Origin: Streptomyces sp. CA-210063
GTDB lineage: Bacteria; Actinomycetota; Actinomycetes; Streptomycetales; Streptomycetaceae
Direction of reading: 5' to 3'
Length of the DNA stretch: 64,000 nucleotides
Assembly: GCF_024612015.1 (NCBI RefSeq)
Contig: NZ_CP102512.1
Coordinates: 3,472,001-3,536,000 of the forward strand
Shown: positions 57,205 to 64,000 of the stretch, piece by piece
How positions within the stretch are numbered: position 1 is the first letter of the stretch
Layout: the number at the start of each line of letters is the position of its first letter
Notes under the pieces: model-generated
What the model was told of the DNA's origin: nothing
The model's database searches: none
The model's input: the letters and a program-made list of their open reading frames with translations, nothing else
Translations under genes and position numbers: made by a program

Positions 57205-57520
57205 GCGAACCGTCCCCTCCAGCTCACCGCGTCCGGCTTCGGTCACCAGGGGCGGCTGCCCGCAGTATCCAGCACTACGGCGCCGCACAACACGGTGTTC
57301 ACGATCACAGCACGGTCCCGATCGTTTTTGGACCGGCCGCGACATACTCCCAAGTCTTCTAACCAGGCGGTGCCCACTCGAACCAAAGACTCCAGCCAGC
57401 GCCACTGGCTGGAACAAGTCGGTCGCACGCACGCCCCGGGGAGCCGCCCCTCCCCCGGGCCGTACGCCGTGGACTCCGGTCGTGCACCAGGTCCTTCGTC
57501 CCGTACCTCGGCAGGGCCGC
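57205..57520 (-). other. Intergenic region with hairpin
   Basis: 316 bases between two minus-strand signalling genes. A 9-bp stem TCCAGCCAG/CTGGCTGGA with a 5-base loop (57391-57413) is a candidate terminator for the upstream HATPase gene. The rest should hold the promoter of the SpoIIE-type gene. No gene is supported. Confidence 0.5.
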
Positions 57521-57928
57521 TCAGCCGGGAACCGCGAGTTCGAACCAGACCGTCTTGCCCGCTCCTCCGGGGCGGGTACCCCAGGCCCGCGAGGAACAGG
57601 CAACCAACTGCAGACCCCGGCCACTCTCGTCGTCGACATCGGCCGCGCGCTCGCGGGGCGGATCGGGCAACGGGTCGGACACCTCGACCAGGAGAGTCCC
57701 CGAGGGGTCGGCGGGACGCACGAGCCGCACACCGATGGGCCCCGTCGCATGCCGCAGCGCGTTCGTCACCAGCTCGCTCACCAACAGCGCGGTGACGTCC
57801 CCGAGCGCATCGAGCCCCCACTCACGCAGTTGCCCGCGCACCACCGTCCGAGCATCGCGCACCGCGCCCGGCTCCGCCGGAAAGGTCCACTCGGCGCAGT
57901 CGGCTCCGCTGTCGGTCACGCCGATCAC
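57521..57928 (-). CDS. Single-domain ATP-binding protein (HATPase_c, anti-sigma/RsbW-like)
   Basis: 135 residues, a stand-alone GHKL ATPase of the RsbW/SpoIIAB-like class common in Streptomyces. N box LLVSELVTNALRHA, G1 region VEVSDPLPD, G2 GRGLQLVA. Its C-terminus (GKTVWFELAVPG) closely resembles the end of the HATPase domain of the downstream SpoIIE-type protein (GKTVWFELPLPG), suggesting a shared origin. GTG 57928 is the most upstream plausible start; its ribosome-binding site is weak. It may be the kinase partner in the same switch, but this is inference. Confidence 0.85.
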   Translation of the reverse strand: MIGVTDSGADCAEWTFPAEPGAVRDARTVVRGQLREWGLDALGDVTALLVSELVTNALRHATGPIGVRLVRPADPSGTLLVEVSDPLPDPPRERAADVDDESGRGLQLVACSSRAWGTRPGGAGKTVWFELAVPG

Positions 57929-58095
57929 TTCCCAGTCCAGAAGCAGGTCCTGTCCGGTTTCATGGGGTTAATGGGCACATACCCGATATCCGACCCGCAG
58001 TACCGCGCACGAGGGCGCACTGTGGCACGAACGGCGTAGGGGGCGCACCGCCAAGGACAGGAGCGGCCCCGACTCTATAGCGAGCCACTCACCCC

Positions 58096-58136
58096 CGCCC
58101 CCCAAAGGGGCGCGGGGAACTGCGCGACAAGCCACA
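58096..58136. repeat. Dispersed palindromic element, copy E (inverted)
   Basis: CGCCCCCC-AAA-GGGGCGCGGGGAACTGCGCGACAAGCCACA, the same right arm as copies A, B and D in inverse orientation. It begins a composite repeat that continues into the tandem units at 58200-58360. Confidence 0.78.
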
Positions 58137-58199
58137 CTCGACCCGCACCCGACCATCCCACTCCTCGGCGGGGTCCGGGGGCGGCAGCCCTGGGGCGGT

Positions 58200-58360
58200 C
58201 CGGGGTCGAAGGGCGCTGCGTCCCTGAAATGCGGACGGGACGGGGCCGAAGAGCGCAACCCCTGGAATGGGACGGGGACGGGGCCGAAGGGCGCAACCCC
58301 TGGAATGGGACGGGGACGGGACGGGGTCGAAGGGGCAGCGCCCCCTGGGATGGGACGGGT
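58200..58360. repeat. Tandemly amplified 38-43-bp GC-rich unit
   Basis: Four units, each starting CGGGGYCGAAG and ending GGGAYGGGACGGG, between copy E of the dispersed element and the Nudix gene. The final part (GGGATGGGACGGGTAAGGGCGGCGGGGGCGAGAAA) is the inverse complement of the left end of composite copy B (10492-10530). The middle of the element has therefore been amplified here relative to copy B. Confidence 0.75.
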
Positions 58361-58397
58361 AAGGGCGGCGGGGGCGAGAAACCACCCCGAGGCACAC

Positions 58398-58805
58398 TCA
58401 GCCTCTCCCGTCACCCCAAGCCAGCCGCGCCGTCTCCATCACGGCCGGCACATCCTGGTCCAGCCAGTCGACGTCCCACACCTCATCGACAGTCAGCCAG
58501 CGCAGCTCGTCATGATCTTCCAACGGCCGAGGCTCACCGGACAGCAGATGCGCGATCCAGACCCGCAGCACATACCCGGGCCGCACGACCCACTCCCCGG
58601 GCACCCGCTCCGCGGACTTCGCCTCGACACCAAGCTCTTCGCGCAGCTCCCGCACGAGCGCCTGTTCGGGAGGCTCACCGGGCTCCACCTTGCCCCCGGG
58701 CAGTTCCCAGCGTCCGGCCAGCTCAGGCGGTGCACTGCGGCGCGCGGCGAGCAGTCGCCCCTCGCTCAACAGAGCGGCTCCCACCACCACGATCGGTTCG
58801 GTCAT
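58398..58805 (-). CDS. Nudix hydrolase (MutT-like)
   Basis: 135 residues with a perfect Nudix box from Gly38 to Val60 (Gx5Ex7REUxEExGU: Gly38, Glu44, Arg52-Glu53, Glu56-Glu57, Gly59). The pattern (VVVGAALLSEGRLLAARR, WELPGGKVEPGE) fits MutT/8-oxo-dGTPase or CTP-pyrophosphohydrolase types. ATG 58805. The gene stands alone, with the SPOR-like gene 45 bases upstream on the same strand. Substrate not determinable from sequence. Confidence 0.92.
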   Translation of the reverse strand: MTEPIVVVGAALLSEGRLLAARRSAPPELAGRWELPGGKVEPGEPPEQALVRELREELGVEAKSAERVPGEWVVRPGYVLRVWIAHLLSGEPRPLEDHDELRWLTVDEVWDVDWLDQDVPAVMETARLAWGDGRG

Positions 58806-58850
58806 GCGCGGGAGCCTACGGGAGCGGACACGGGCGCCGGGCGGGGTGCA

Positions 58851-59051
58851 TCACTTGCTCCCACTCTGCCCGTTCTGCCCGTTCTGCCCGATGCGCTCGA
58901 CCCAGTAGAGCTGCTTGTGGCCCCGACTGTCGAGGCTGTCCGCGATCTTCTGCGCCTCGGCGCGCGTCGCATACCTGCCCACCCGATAGCGATTGCCGTT
59001 GTCGTCCTGCCTTATGACGAGCCAGGGAAGAGTGATCGTGCCGTCGTTCAT
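58851..59051 (-). CDS. Short SPOR-like protein
   Basis: 66 residues: WLVIRQDDNGNRYRVGRYATRAEAQKIADSL resembles half of a SPOR peptidoglycan-binding fold, followed by HKQLYWVERIGQ and a tail of NGQ repeats. No signal peptide, so a cell-wall role is uncertain. ATG 59051 with GGTGGGGG upstream. Conserved in streptomycetes; function unknown. Confidence 0.78.
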   Translation of the reverse strand: MNDGTITLPWLVIRQDDNGNRYRVGRYATRAEAQKIADSLDSRGHKQLYWVERIGQNGQNGQSGSK

Positions 59052-59617
59052 CGACCCCCACCGCTCCTTCCCGCCCCGGCTCCTCCAGGTCCCGTCCCCG
59101 GATGCCGCCGCGCCCCGCCACCTAAGGAAACCGCAATCCGCATATGCCCGAGCGTACGCCTAACCTTCACGCAGCGAATCCGGCTTTTCACAAAGAGGTA
59201 CGCAACCAGCCAAGATGAGGGGGGCGCACCCCGTCGAACGCGCCGCCAATCGCTACCCGCGCGCCCCCCAGCGCTCCAACGAGCAGCGATCCAGCACCAT
59301 TCATACGAAACGAGCTGCTGCCGGACTCCATGGCGACCCGGCGGCAAGAACGACCGAATTCGAACTACGTTCGGACAAGCCTCCCGGGCTCCGACGGTTG
59401 CAACTCCCCTCCGGCAAGGGCCACTTGACCCATGCCCGCGCCCTCGTCCCGTACACACGCAATCAGCCGGTTTCCCGAACGGGTGGGCAGCCGGGCCGAC
59501 TTCACCGGAACGAGCAGGGCCCGCCCCGTCGCCCGTCGGCACTTGACCGCGCCCGCCGCCTCGACCAACGACACACGGACGCCGACCCCGTCGGCCAACG
59601 GCACACGCCCGCCGTAC
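59052..59617. other. Gene-poor region upstream of the SPOR-like gene
   Basis: 566 bases between the SPOR-like gene and the 3' end of the GntR gene, both leftward. Open frames exist on both strands (for example plus 59215 onward) but their composition is Arg/Pro-rich, they lack a good ribosome-binding site or overlap the GntR gene, so none is called. The section 59110-59220 is relatively AT-rich and may hold the promoter of the SPOR-like gene. Confidence 0.5.
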
Positions 59618-60370
59618 TCACTTCACCGGCAGGTGGTACGCGACTTGGTAGCGGTCCGCCGGGACCACCACGTCCGCCGTCTCCACCGGGCGGCCGGAGG
59701 CGAAGTACGTGCGGTGGACGACCAGGACGACATGCCCGGGGACACCGCCGAGGGAGAGCAACTCCTCGGCGAGGCCGGGGCGGGCGCCGACCTCCTCGGT
59801 GACGTTGTCCACGACGACATCGATGGCGGCCATGCGCTCGACGACGCCCATGCCGCCGAGGGGGCCCTCCTCGGGGAGCATGACGGGGGTGCGGCCGGTG
59901 AGGGCGAGAGGCTCCCAGGAGGTGGAGAGCATCATCACCTCCCCCGCGTCCCGGAAGGTGTACCTGGTGCACATCACGCGGTCGCCGGGCTGGATCGCGA
60001 GCCGCTCGGCGATCGTCCGGCCCGCCTCGACCTGCTCGCTGCGCGAGTCCCAGGTCCCGCGCGCGGCGGCGTCGGCCTGCTCCTGACGGAAGGGTGTGGC
60101 CCCGCCGGCGGGCCGGAACCCGGAGCGGGCGACCCGACGCGGCACCGGCCGCTCTCGTACATAGGTGCCTGAACCGGAGCGACCTTCCACCAGCCCCTCG
60201 GCCATGAGCACCTTGCGGGCCTCCAGCGCGACCGTGTCCGAGACGCCGTACTCCTCGCGGATACGGGCCTGGGACGGGAGACGGGTGTGCGGCGGCAGCG
60301 AACCGTTCACGATCTTCCTGCGGAGATCACCCGCGACACGCAGGTACGCCGGCTGCTCACCGAAAGTCAC
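59618..60370 (-). CDS. GntR family regulator with UTRA domain
   Basis: 250 residues: winged helix (about 5-72, PAYLRVAGDLRRKIVNGSLPPHTRLPSQARIREEYGVS, then RSGSGTYVRERP) and a UTRA ligand-binding domain (about 95-245, ending TADVVVPADRYQVAYHLPVK). Members sense small ligands, often sugars or metabolites, and repress nearby genes, but no obvious target operon is adjacent. GTG 60370 has GAGGGGAG upstream; the longer frame to 60448 is not supported. Confidence 0.9.
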   Translation of the reverse strand: MTFGEQPAYLRVAGDLRRKIVNGSLPPHTRLPSQARIREEYGVSDTVALEARKVLMAEGLVEGRSGSGTYVRERPVPRRVARSGFRPAGGATPFRQEQADAAARGTWDSRSEQVEAGRTIAERLAIQPGDRVMCTRYTFRDAGEVMMLSTSWEPLALTGRTPVMLPEEGPLGGMGVVERMAAIDVVVDNVTEEVGARPGLAEELLSLGGVPGHVVLVVHRTYFASGRPVETADVVVPADRYQVAYHLPVK

Positions 60371-60517
60371 TGGCCGCTCCCCTCTGGATGTACAGACAGC
60401 AACAGCGTGGCAACCGTGGGTTGGGCCAGGCAAGTAAAGGCCAGACAATCACTCGATGTGATGACTTGGGCCCGGTGAGGGCTTTACGCAGGCACTTTCT
60501 CCCCGCTATGGCCGCCG

Positions 60518-61738
60518 TCATACCTCCGTGCCGAACTCCTCCCCTCCGCTGTCCTCGCCGCCGTCCTCCGCGTCGTACGTCGGCGGCTCGGTGGCCAGCC
60601 CCAGAGCCTCGCGGGCGGTGACGACCTTCGGGCCGTCGGTCAACCGGTGCGCCTTGTCCCAGTGGTCGCTGAAAGCGTCGGCGTCCTTCGCCTCACTCGC
60701 CGCCGCCCACTGCTTGCGCGCCTGGTCCAGGGCCTTGGCGTAGTCGGTGACCGCCTGCTCGGTGGAGGACTCCCAGTCGTGCGCGCGCAACGCCCGCGTC
60801 TGCCGCTCCAGGGCCTGGACCACGTCCGCCGCCCACGCCTTGTGCCCGGCCAAGTCGTCCTCGACGTACTCCGCGTCGGGCATCCCCTCGAAGGCGTCGT
60901 TCAGGATCGCCTCGGCCTCCAGGAAGGCGAACTGGTCGTCGTCGAGGGTCGTCTGGTCCTGCCGCAGCGAGCCCGTCAGACTGCCCTCGGGGTCCACGTT
61001 GCCGAACATGCAGGTGATCTCACGATCCCCGTAGCGCCAGCTCTGCCGCGTGGGTGTGAAGTAGTAGACGTCGGCCTCGGCCGGCAACGCCCAGGTGTCC
61101 ATCGCGTACGACTCGGAGCGTGCGTAGCACTCCTCGTCGGCCACGCCGGTGACCGCGTCGTCGCCCGGGAACTCGCCGTCCGGCATGGGGACGTTGGCGA
61201 ACACCTCGGCGTCGTGCTCGCCGTCGCACGGCACGATGTCGACGTCGTACGCGTAGTCCTCCAGGGAACCGCTGAGTGTGTCGAAGCACTCGCCCTTGTT
61301 CACCGAGAAGGGGCTGCCCGCGCTGGTCGCCGCGTCGCGGAAGCCGTCCCACGCGTCGCGCGCGCCGCCCGTAGTGAACGCGAGCGTCATCAGCAGCGCG
61401 CCGATCGTCGAGAGCACGATTCCGGCCACCGCCATGCCCTTGCCGCGCTGCCCCTTCCTCCTGATCTGCACCAGCGCGACGATCCCCAGCACCAGCCCGA
61501 TCCCGGGCAGGAAGCACAGCACCCCGAGCACGAGCGCGGCGATCGCGAGCCCGTTGACGGGCGAGGGCGGCTGCAGCGCCGGATACGGCTGTCCCCAGGC
61601 CTGACCCCAGGGCTGGGGGCCCGCCTGCTGCGGATACGGCTGCTGCCCGGGCACGGCATACGGCTGCGGCTGCCCCGGGGGCGAGAACGGGCCACCGCCG
61701 TGAGGTGGCTGGGGCCCGGAGGGCGGGGGTGTGGCCAC
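60518..61738 (-). CDS. DUF4190 membrane protein with septum-formation-type extracellular domain
   Basis: 406 residues. Pro/Gln/Gly-rich N-terminus (1-58), two membrane helices (about 62-86 and 102-125) forming a DUF4190 hairpin with a basic loop (QIRRKGQRGKG), then an outer domain with Cys residues (KGECFDTL, VPCDGEHDAEVFANV, DEECYARSE, EITCMFG) of the Septum_form type, and a helical acidic tail. GTG 61738 has AAGGAG upstream. The septum_form domain name does not prove a role in division. A 14-bp tandem repeat lies just upstream of its start. Confidence 0.83.
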   Translation of the reverse strand: MATPPPSGPQPPHGGGPFSPPGQPQPYAVPGQQPYPQQAGPQPWGQAWGQPYPALQPPSPVNGLAIAALVLGVLCFLPGIGLVLGIVALVQIRRKGQRGKGMAVAGIVLSTIGALLMTLAFTTGGARDAWDGFRDAATSAGSPFSVNKGECFDTLSGSLEDYAYDVDIVPCDGEHDAEVFANVPMPDGEFPGDDAVTGVADEECYARSESYAMDTWALPAEADVYYFTPTRQSWRYGDREITCMFGNVDPEGSLTGSLRQDQTTLDDDQFAFLEAEAILNDAFEGMPDAEYVEDDLAGHKAWAADVVQALERQTRALRAHDWESSTEQAVTDYAKALDQARKQWAAASEAKDADAFSDHWDKAHRLTDGPKVVTAREALGLATEPPTYDAEDGGEDSGGEEFGTEV

Positions 61739-61766
61739 GGGTACAGGTGCTCCTTGCGCCGAGCGG

Positions 61767-61822
61767 AGTGGGACGAACGAAGTGGGACGAACCGAGCGGA
61801 ACGAGCCGAGCGGAACGAGCCA
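61767..61822. repeat. 14-bp tandem repeat, four units
   Basis: Units 61767-61780, 61781-61794, 61795-61808 and 61809-61822 follow AGYGGRACGARCSR. The array is 29 bases upstream of the GTG of the DUF4190 gene and could affect its promoter. Confidence 0.85.
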
Positions 61823-61919
61823 GGGGGAACTGACGTACGACTGGGCGCATGGTAAGCGTGCGACGTCGCCAGGGCGAGACGCGGGGAGGGGGGCGGAACA
61901 CAGAGCCCTGCCCCCCGCG

Positions 61920-61962
61920 TGATCAGGTCGAGGCCGGAACCATGATCAGGTCGAGACCGGAA
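61920..61962. repeat. Direct repeat of 20 bases at 23-base spacing
   Basis: TGATCAGGTCGAGGCCGGAA and TGATCAGGTCGAGACCGGAA start 23 bases apart, about two helical turns. Each begins with a TGATCA palindrome. They lie about 110-150 bases upstream of the PLP enzyme start, a suitable place for regulator binding. Confidence 0.8.
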
Positions 61963-62070
61963 GCGCGGGCCACGAGGCGACGCGCTGTGTCCGCTGCCGT
62001 ACGGCCTTCAGCGCGTACGCCGTGCCGTCGGGAGCGACGATCCGCGCCCGGAGATCACTACCCTTCGCTC

Positions 62071-63183
62071 ATGACCCCTCTGCCGGATCGCTTCTGCCCG
62101 ACGGACGGTACGCGCGTCCCCGCCGCCTCCCTCGCCTGGTGCTGCCCGGCCTGCCGCGGCCCCCTGGACCTGGACTTCGCGCCCACTCCGGCACCGCTGA
62201 AGTCCCTGTCCGGCCGCGTCAACTCCCTCTGGCGCTACGCGGAATGCCTCCCCCTGGCGTCGCCCACGGTGTCACTGGGCGAGGGCCGGACCCCGCTGGT
62301 CGATCTCAAGGACGGCATTCAGGCCAAGCTCGACTTCCTGATGCCCACGCTCTCCTTCAAGGACCGTGGTGCGGTGCTCCTCGCCGAGCTGGCCCTGCGG
62401 CTGGACCCCCGGCGGGTCGTCGCCGACAGCAGCGGCAACGCGGGCACGGCGGTCGCCGCGTACTGCGCCCGGGCCGCGCTGCCCTGCACGGTGTACGTCC
62501 CGGCCGGTACGTCGGCCAAGAAGCTGGAGCAGATCGACGCGCACGGCGCGCGGCTCCACCTCGTCGACGGCGATCGTGAGGCCACGGCCCGGGCGGCCCG
62601 CGAGGCGGCGGACACGGACGGCGTCTTCTACGCCTCGCACGTCTACAACCCGTACTTCCTGCACGGGACGAAGACCTACGTCCACGAACTGTGGGAGGAC
62701 CTCGGCGGCCGCCTCCCCGAGGTGATCGTCGTCCCCGTCGGCAACGGCACGCTGCTGCTCGGCGCGGCCCTCGCCGTCGCCGAACTCCACGCGGCGGGCC
62801 TCATCGACCGCCGCCCCGCCCTCTACGCCGTCCAGTCCGCCGCCGTCGCTCCCCTGGCCCATGCCTGGGCCGAGGGCGCCGACGACGTCGTCGGAGCCAC
62901 CCCCACGTCCCCCACCCTCGCGGAGGGCATCGCCATCCCCCACCCGCCTCGCGCCCGCCAGATCCTGCGCGCCGTCCGCGCCTCCGGCGGCACGTTCCTC
63001 ACCGTGACGGAGGACCAGCTCCGCCATGCCCAACGCGACCTGGCCTCACGCGGGTTGTACGTCGAGTCGACGGGCGTGGCGTGCTGGGCGGCCGTACGGG
63101 AGGGGGCGGTCGAGGGACGCACGGCGGTGGTGCCGTTGTGCGGGGCGGGGCTGAAGACGGGGGTGGCGGGAAACCACGGGTGA
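62071..63183 (+). CDS. Threonine synthase-like PLP-dependent enzyme
   Basis: 370-residue fold-type II PLP enzyme. The PLP lysine is Lys97 in SFKDRG; phosphate-binding SSGNAGTAVAAY; C-terminal Gly-rich loop PVGNGTLLLG. Near the N-terminus a zinc-ribbon-like set of cysteines (Cys9, Cys24-25, Cys28 in FCPTDG ... WCCPACRG) is present. Related to threonine synthase but the neighbourhood holds no other threonine genes, so a different beta-replacement or elimination reaction is possible. ATG 62071 has only a weak site. Confidence 0.87.
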   Translation: MTPLPDRFCPTDGTRVPAASLAWCCPACRGPLDLDFAPTPAPLKSLSGRVNSLWRYAECLPLASPTVSLGEGRTPLVDLKDGIQAKLDFLMPTLSFKDRGAVLLAELALRLDPRRVVADSSGNAGTAVAAYCARAALPCTVYVPAGTSAKKLEQIDAHGARLHLVDGDREATARAAREAADTDGVFYASHVYNPYFLHGTKTYVHELWEDLGGRLPEVIVVPVGNGTLLLGAALAVAELHAAGLIDRRPALYAVQSAAVAPLAHAWAEGADDVVGATPTSPTLAEGIAIPHPPRARQILRAVRASGGTFLTVTEDQLRHAQRDLASRGLYVESTGVACWAAVREGAVEGRTAVVPLCGAGLKTGVAGNHG

Positions 63184-63373
63184 GGGCGGCGGGGGCGGTT
63201 CTCACCATGCTGCTCCGCTGGTGGGTGAACCGGTAAAGCCCGCCACCCCATCACGACCCCAAAGGGCATGTGGCAGGGGCCTATACCGGTTTATTTACAC
63301 CGCTCGTCCTGGCGGCTACGTTGGCGTGCGCCGTACCCAGAGACGACTGGGCCTCACGTGAGGGGAGCCGCAC
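63184..63373. promoter_or_regulatory. Upstream region of the GH2 gene with paired ACCGGT motifs
   Basis: 190 bases. Two ACCGGT palindromes in AT-rich flanks (GAACCGGTAAA at 63227-63237 and ATACCGGTTTA at 63283-63293) are 56 bases apart, upstream of the beta-mannosidase-type gene. They could be operators for a sugar-responsive repressor; this is inference from symmetry and position. A good AGGGGAG ribosome-binding site precedes the start. Confidence 0.4.
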
Positions 63374-64000
63374 ATGAAGGACGTCACCCTGCTCAGCGAC
63401 GGGTGGGGGCTGCGCCATGGGGACGCGGTGCTGCCCGCCCGGGTACCGGGCTGCGTGCACACCGATCTGCTGGCCGCGGGGCTCATCCCGGACCCCTTCA
63501 TCGGCACCGCCGAGCACGAGGTGGCCTGGGTCGGCGACCGGACCTGGACGTACACCACCCGGCTCACGGCCGAGACCGCTCACGAGCGCACGGACCTGGT
63601 CTTCGACGGCCTCGACACCGCGGCCGAGATCCTCCTGGACGGGGAGGAGCTCGGGCGGACCCGCAACATGCACCGCGCTCACCGCTTCGACGTCACCGGC
63701 CGCGCCGGAGAGCTCCACGTGCGCTTCACGCCGGCTCGCGAGGAGGCGGAGGCGGTACGGAAGACGGTCGGCGACCGGCCCAACGTCTATCCCGAACCGT
63801 CCCAGTACATCCGCAAGATGGCGTGCGGCTTCGGCTGGGACTGGGGCCCCACCGTCGTCACCGCCGGCATCTGGCGGCCCGCCCGCCTGGAGCACTGGTC
63901 GACCGCCCGGATCGCCCGGGTCCGCCCCGCGGTCACGGTCCCCGGGACGCATGGACGGGTGGAGGTCCACCTCACGCTGGAGCGCACCGCCGGCGGCGCC
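63374..64000 (+). CDS. Glycoside hydrolase family 2 protein, beta-mannosidase type (N-terminal part, cut by window edge)
   Basis: 209 codons from ATG 63374 (AGGGGAG upstream) to the right edge without a stop. The N-terminal sugar-binding/jelly-roll domain is clear: WGLRHGDAVLPARVPGCVHTDLL, DRTWTYTTRL, LVFDGLDTAAEILLDGEELGRTRNMHRAH, and the beta-mannosidase hallmark CGFGWDWGPTVVTAGIWRP. The catalytic TIM barrel lies beyond the window. No signal peptide, so it probably acts on imported oligosaccharides. It is preceded by ACCGGT repeats that may be operators. Confidence 0.9.
   Translation, partial: MKDVTLLSDGWGLRHGDAVLPARVPGCVHTDLLAAGLIPDPFIGTAEHEVAWVGDRTWTYTTRLTAETAHERTDLVFDGLDTAAEILLDGEELGRTRNMHRAHRFDVTGRAGELHVRFTPAREEAEAVRKTVGDRPNVYPEPSQYIRKMACGFGWDWGPTVVTAGIWRPARLEHWSTARIARVRPAVTVPGTHGRVEVHLTLERTAGGA

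Larger units (their letters stand above)
61739..62070. other. Divergent intergenic region with two repeat arrays
   Basis: 332 bases between the DUF4190 gene (leftward) and the PLP enzyme gene (rightward). It contains the 14-bp repeat array (61767-61822), a GC-rich imperfect hairpin at about 61890-61920, and two copies of TGATCAGGTCGAGRCCGGAA (61920-61939 and 61943-61962). No gene is supported. Confidence 0.55.

Noticed and set aside
59048-59542. Minus-strand frame upstream of the SPOR-like gene
   Set aside because: Gly/Arg-rich composition, no conserved block, and it runs into the start of a better-supported gene.
59215-59802. Plus-strand frame that could fill the gene-poor region
   Set aside because: Arg/Pro/Thr-rich, no Shine-Dalgarno site, and it overlaps the end of the GntR gene antisense. 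Treated as non-coding.

Overview
The window is chromosomal DNA from a Streptomyces or very close relative. Support comes from the very high GC content with strong third-position GC bias, many GTG and TTG starts, a mycothiol gene (mshB), and a gene order matching the Streptomyces core chromosome: a sigE/anti-sigma/htrA/tatB locus, dapE/dapC/ferredoxin, an oligopeptide permease in the bldK order beside typA, and an Sdh1-type succinate dehydrogenase. No prophage, transposase, CRISPR array, rRNA or tRNA gene was seen.

Layout. 1-6184 (- strand): envelope-stress locus reading sigE, zinc anti-sigma factor, HtrA-type protease with a huge Pro/Ala tail, tatB, then an unknown gene cut by the left edge. 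6445-13697: housekeeping genes (O-methyltransferase with an apparent ATT start, DUF3117, enoyl-CoA hydratase, DNA-3-methyladenine glycosylase I, DivIVA-like protein, FolP2-type protein, LOG-family protein, dapE, lysozyme-like membrane protein). 14033-24788: a small secreted protein, dapC plus 7Fe ferredoxin, GNAT plus SirB1-like pair, a peptidoglycan-binding-type membrane protein, mshB and an S9 peptidase. 24948-30589: a complete five-gene peptide ABC importer. 30998-33321: a WhiJ-like accessory cluster (DUF397, XRE/DUF5753 regulator, a frameshifted HATPase, a Uma2 protein). 33351-34967: small metabolic genes. 35056-41317: a second five-gene peptide importer, identified as bldK. 42013-46421: typA and a solitary peptide-binding lipoprotein. 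46760-50692: succinate dehydrogenase operon. 50667-54208: a decayed phosphotransferase gene and a repeat-expanded membrane protein. 54394-61738: PAS/GAF/SpoIIE phosphatase, HATPase, Nudix, SPOR-like, GntR/UTRA and DUF4190 genes. 62071-64000: a threonine-synthase-like PLP enzyme and the start of a beta-mannosidase-type GH2 gene.

How the genes fit together. Two complete oligopeptide importers and a third binding protein make about 22 kb a peptide-uptake region; in Streptomyces the bldK importer is needed for aerial development. The sigE block is a classical anti-sigma module whose neighbours (periplasmic protease, Tat component) deal with extracytoplasmic protein quality. The WhiJ-like cluster and the SpoIIE/HATPase pair are signalling modules of the kind Streptomyces carries in many copies.

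Most unusual points: a 26-bp tandem duplication of the ribosome-binding site and start region between sdhA and sdhB that creates a 9-codon ORF overlapping both genes; an apparent ATT start codon; single-base frameshifts confined to two accessory genes; a 39-bp coding minisatellite; and five copies of a palindromic element at gene 3' ends, one with an internally amplified 38-43-bp unit.
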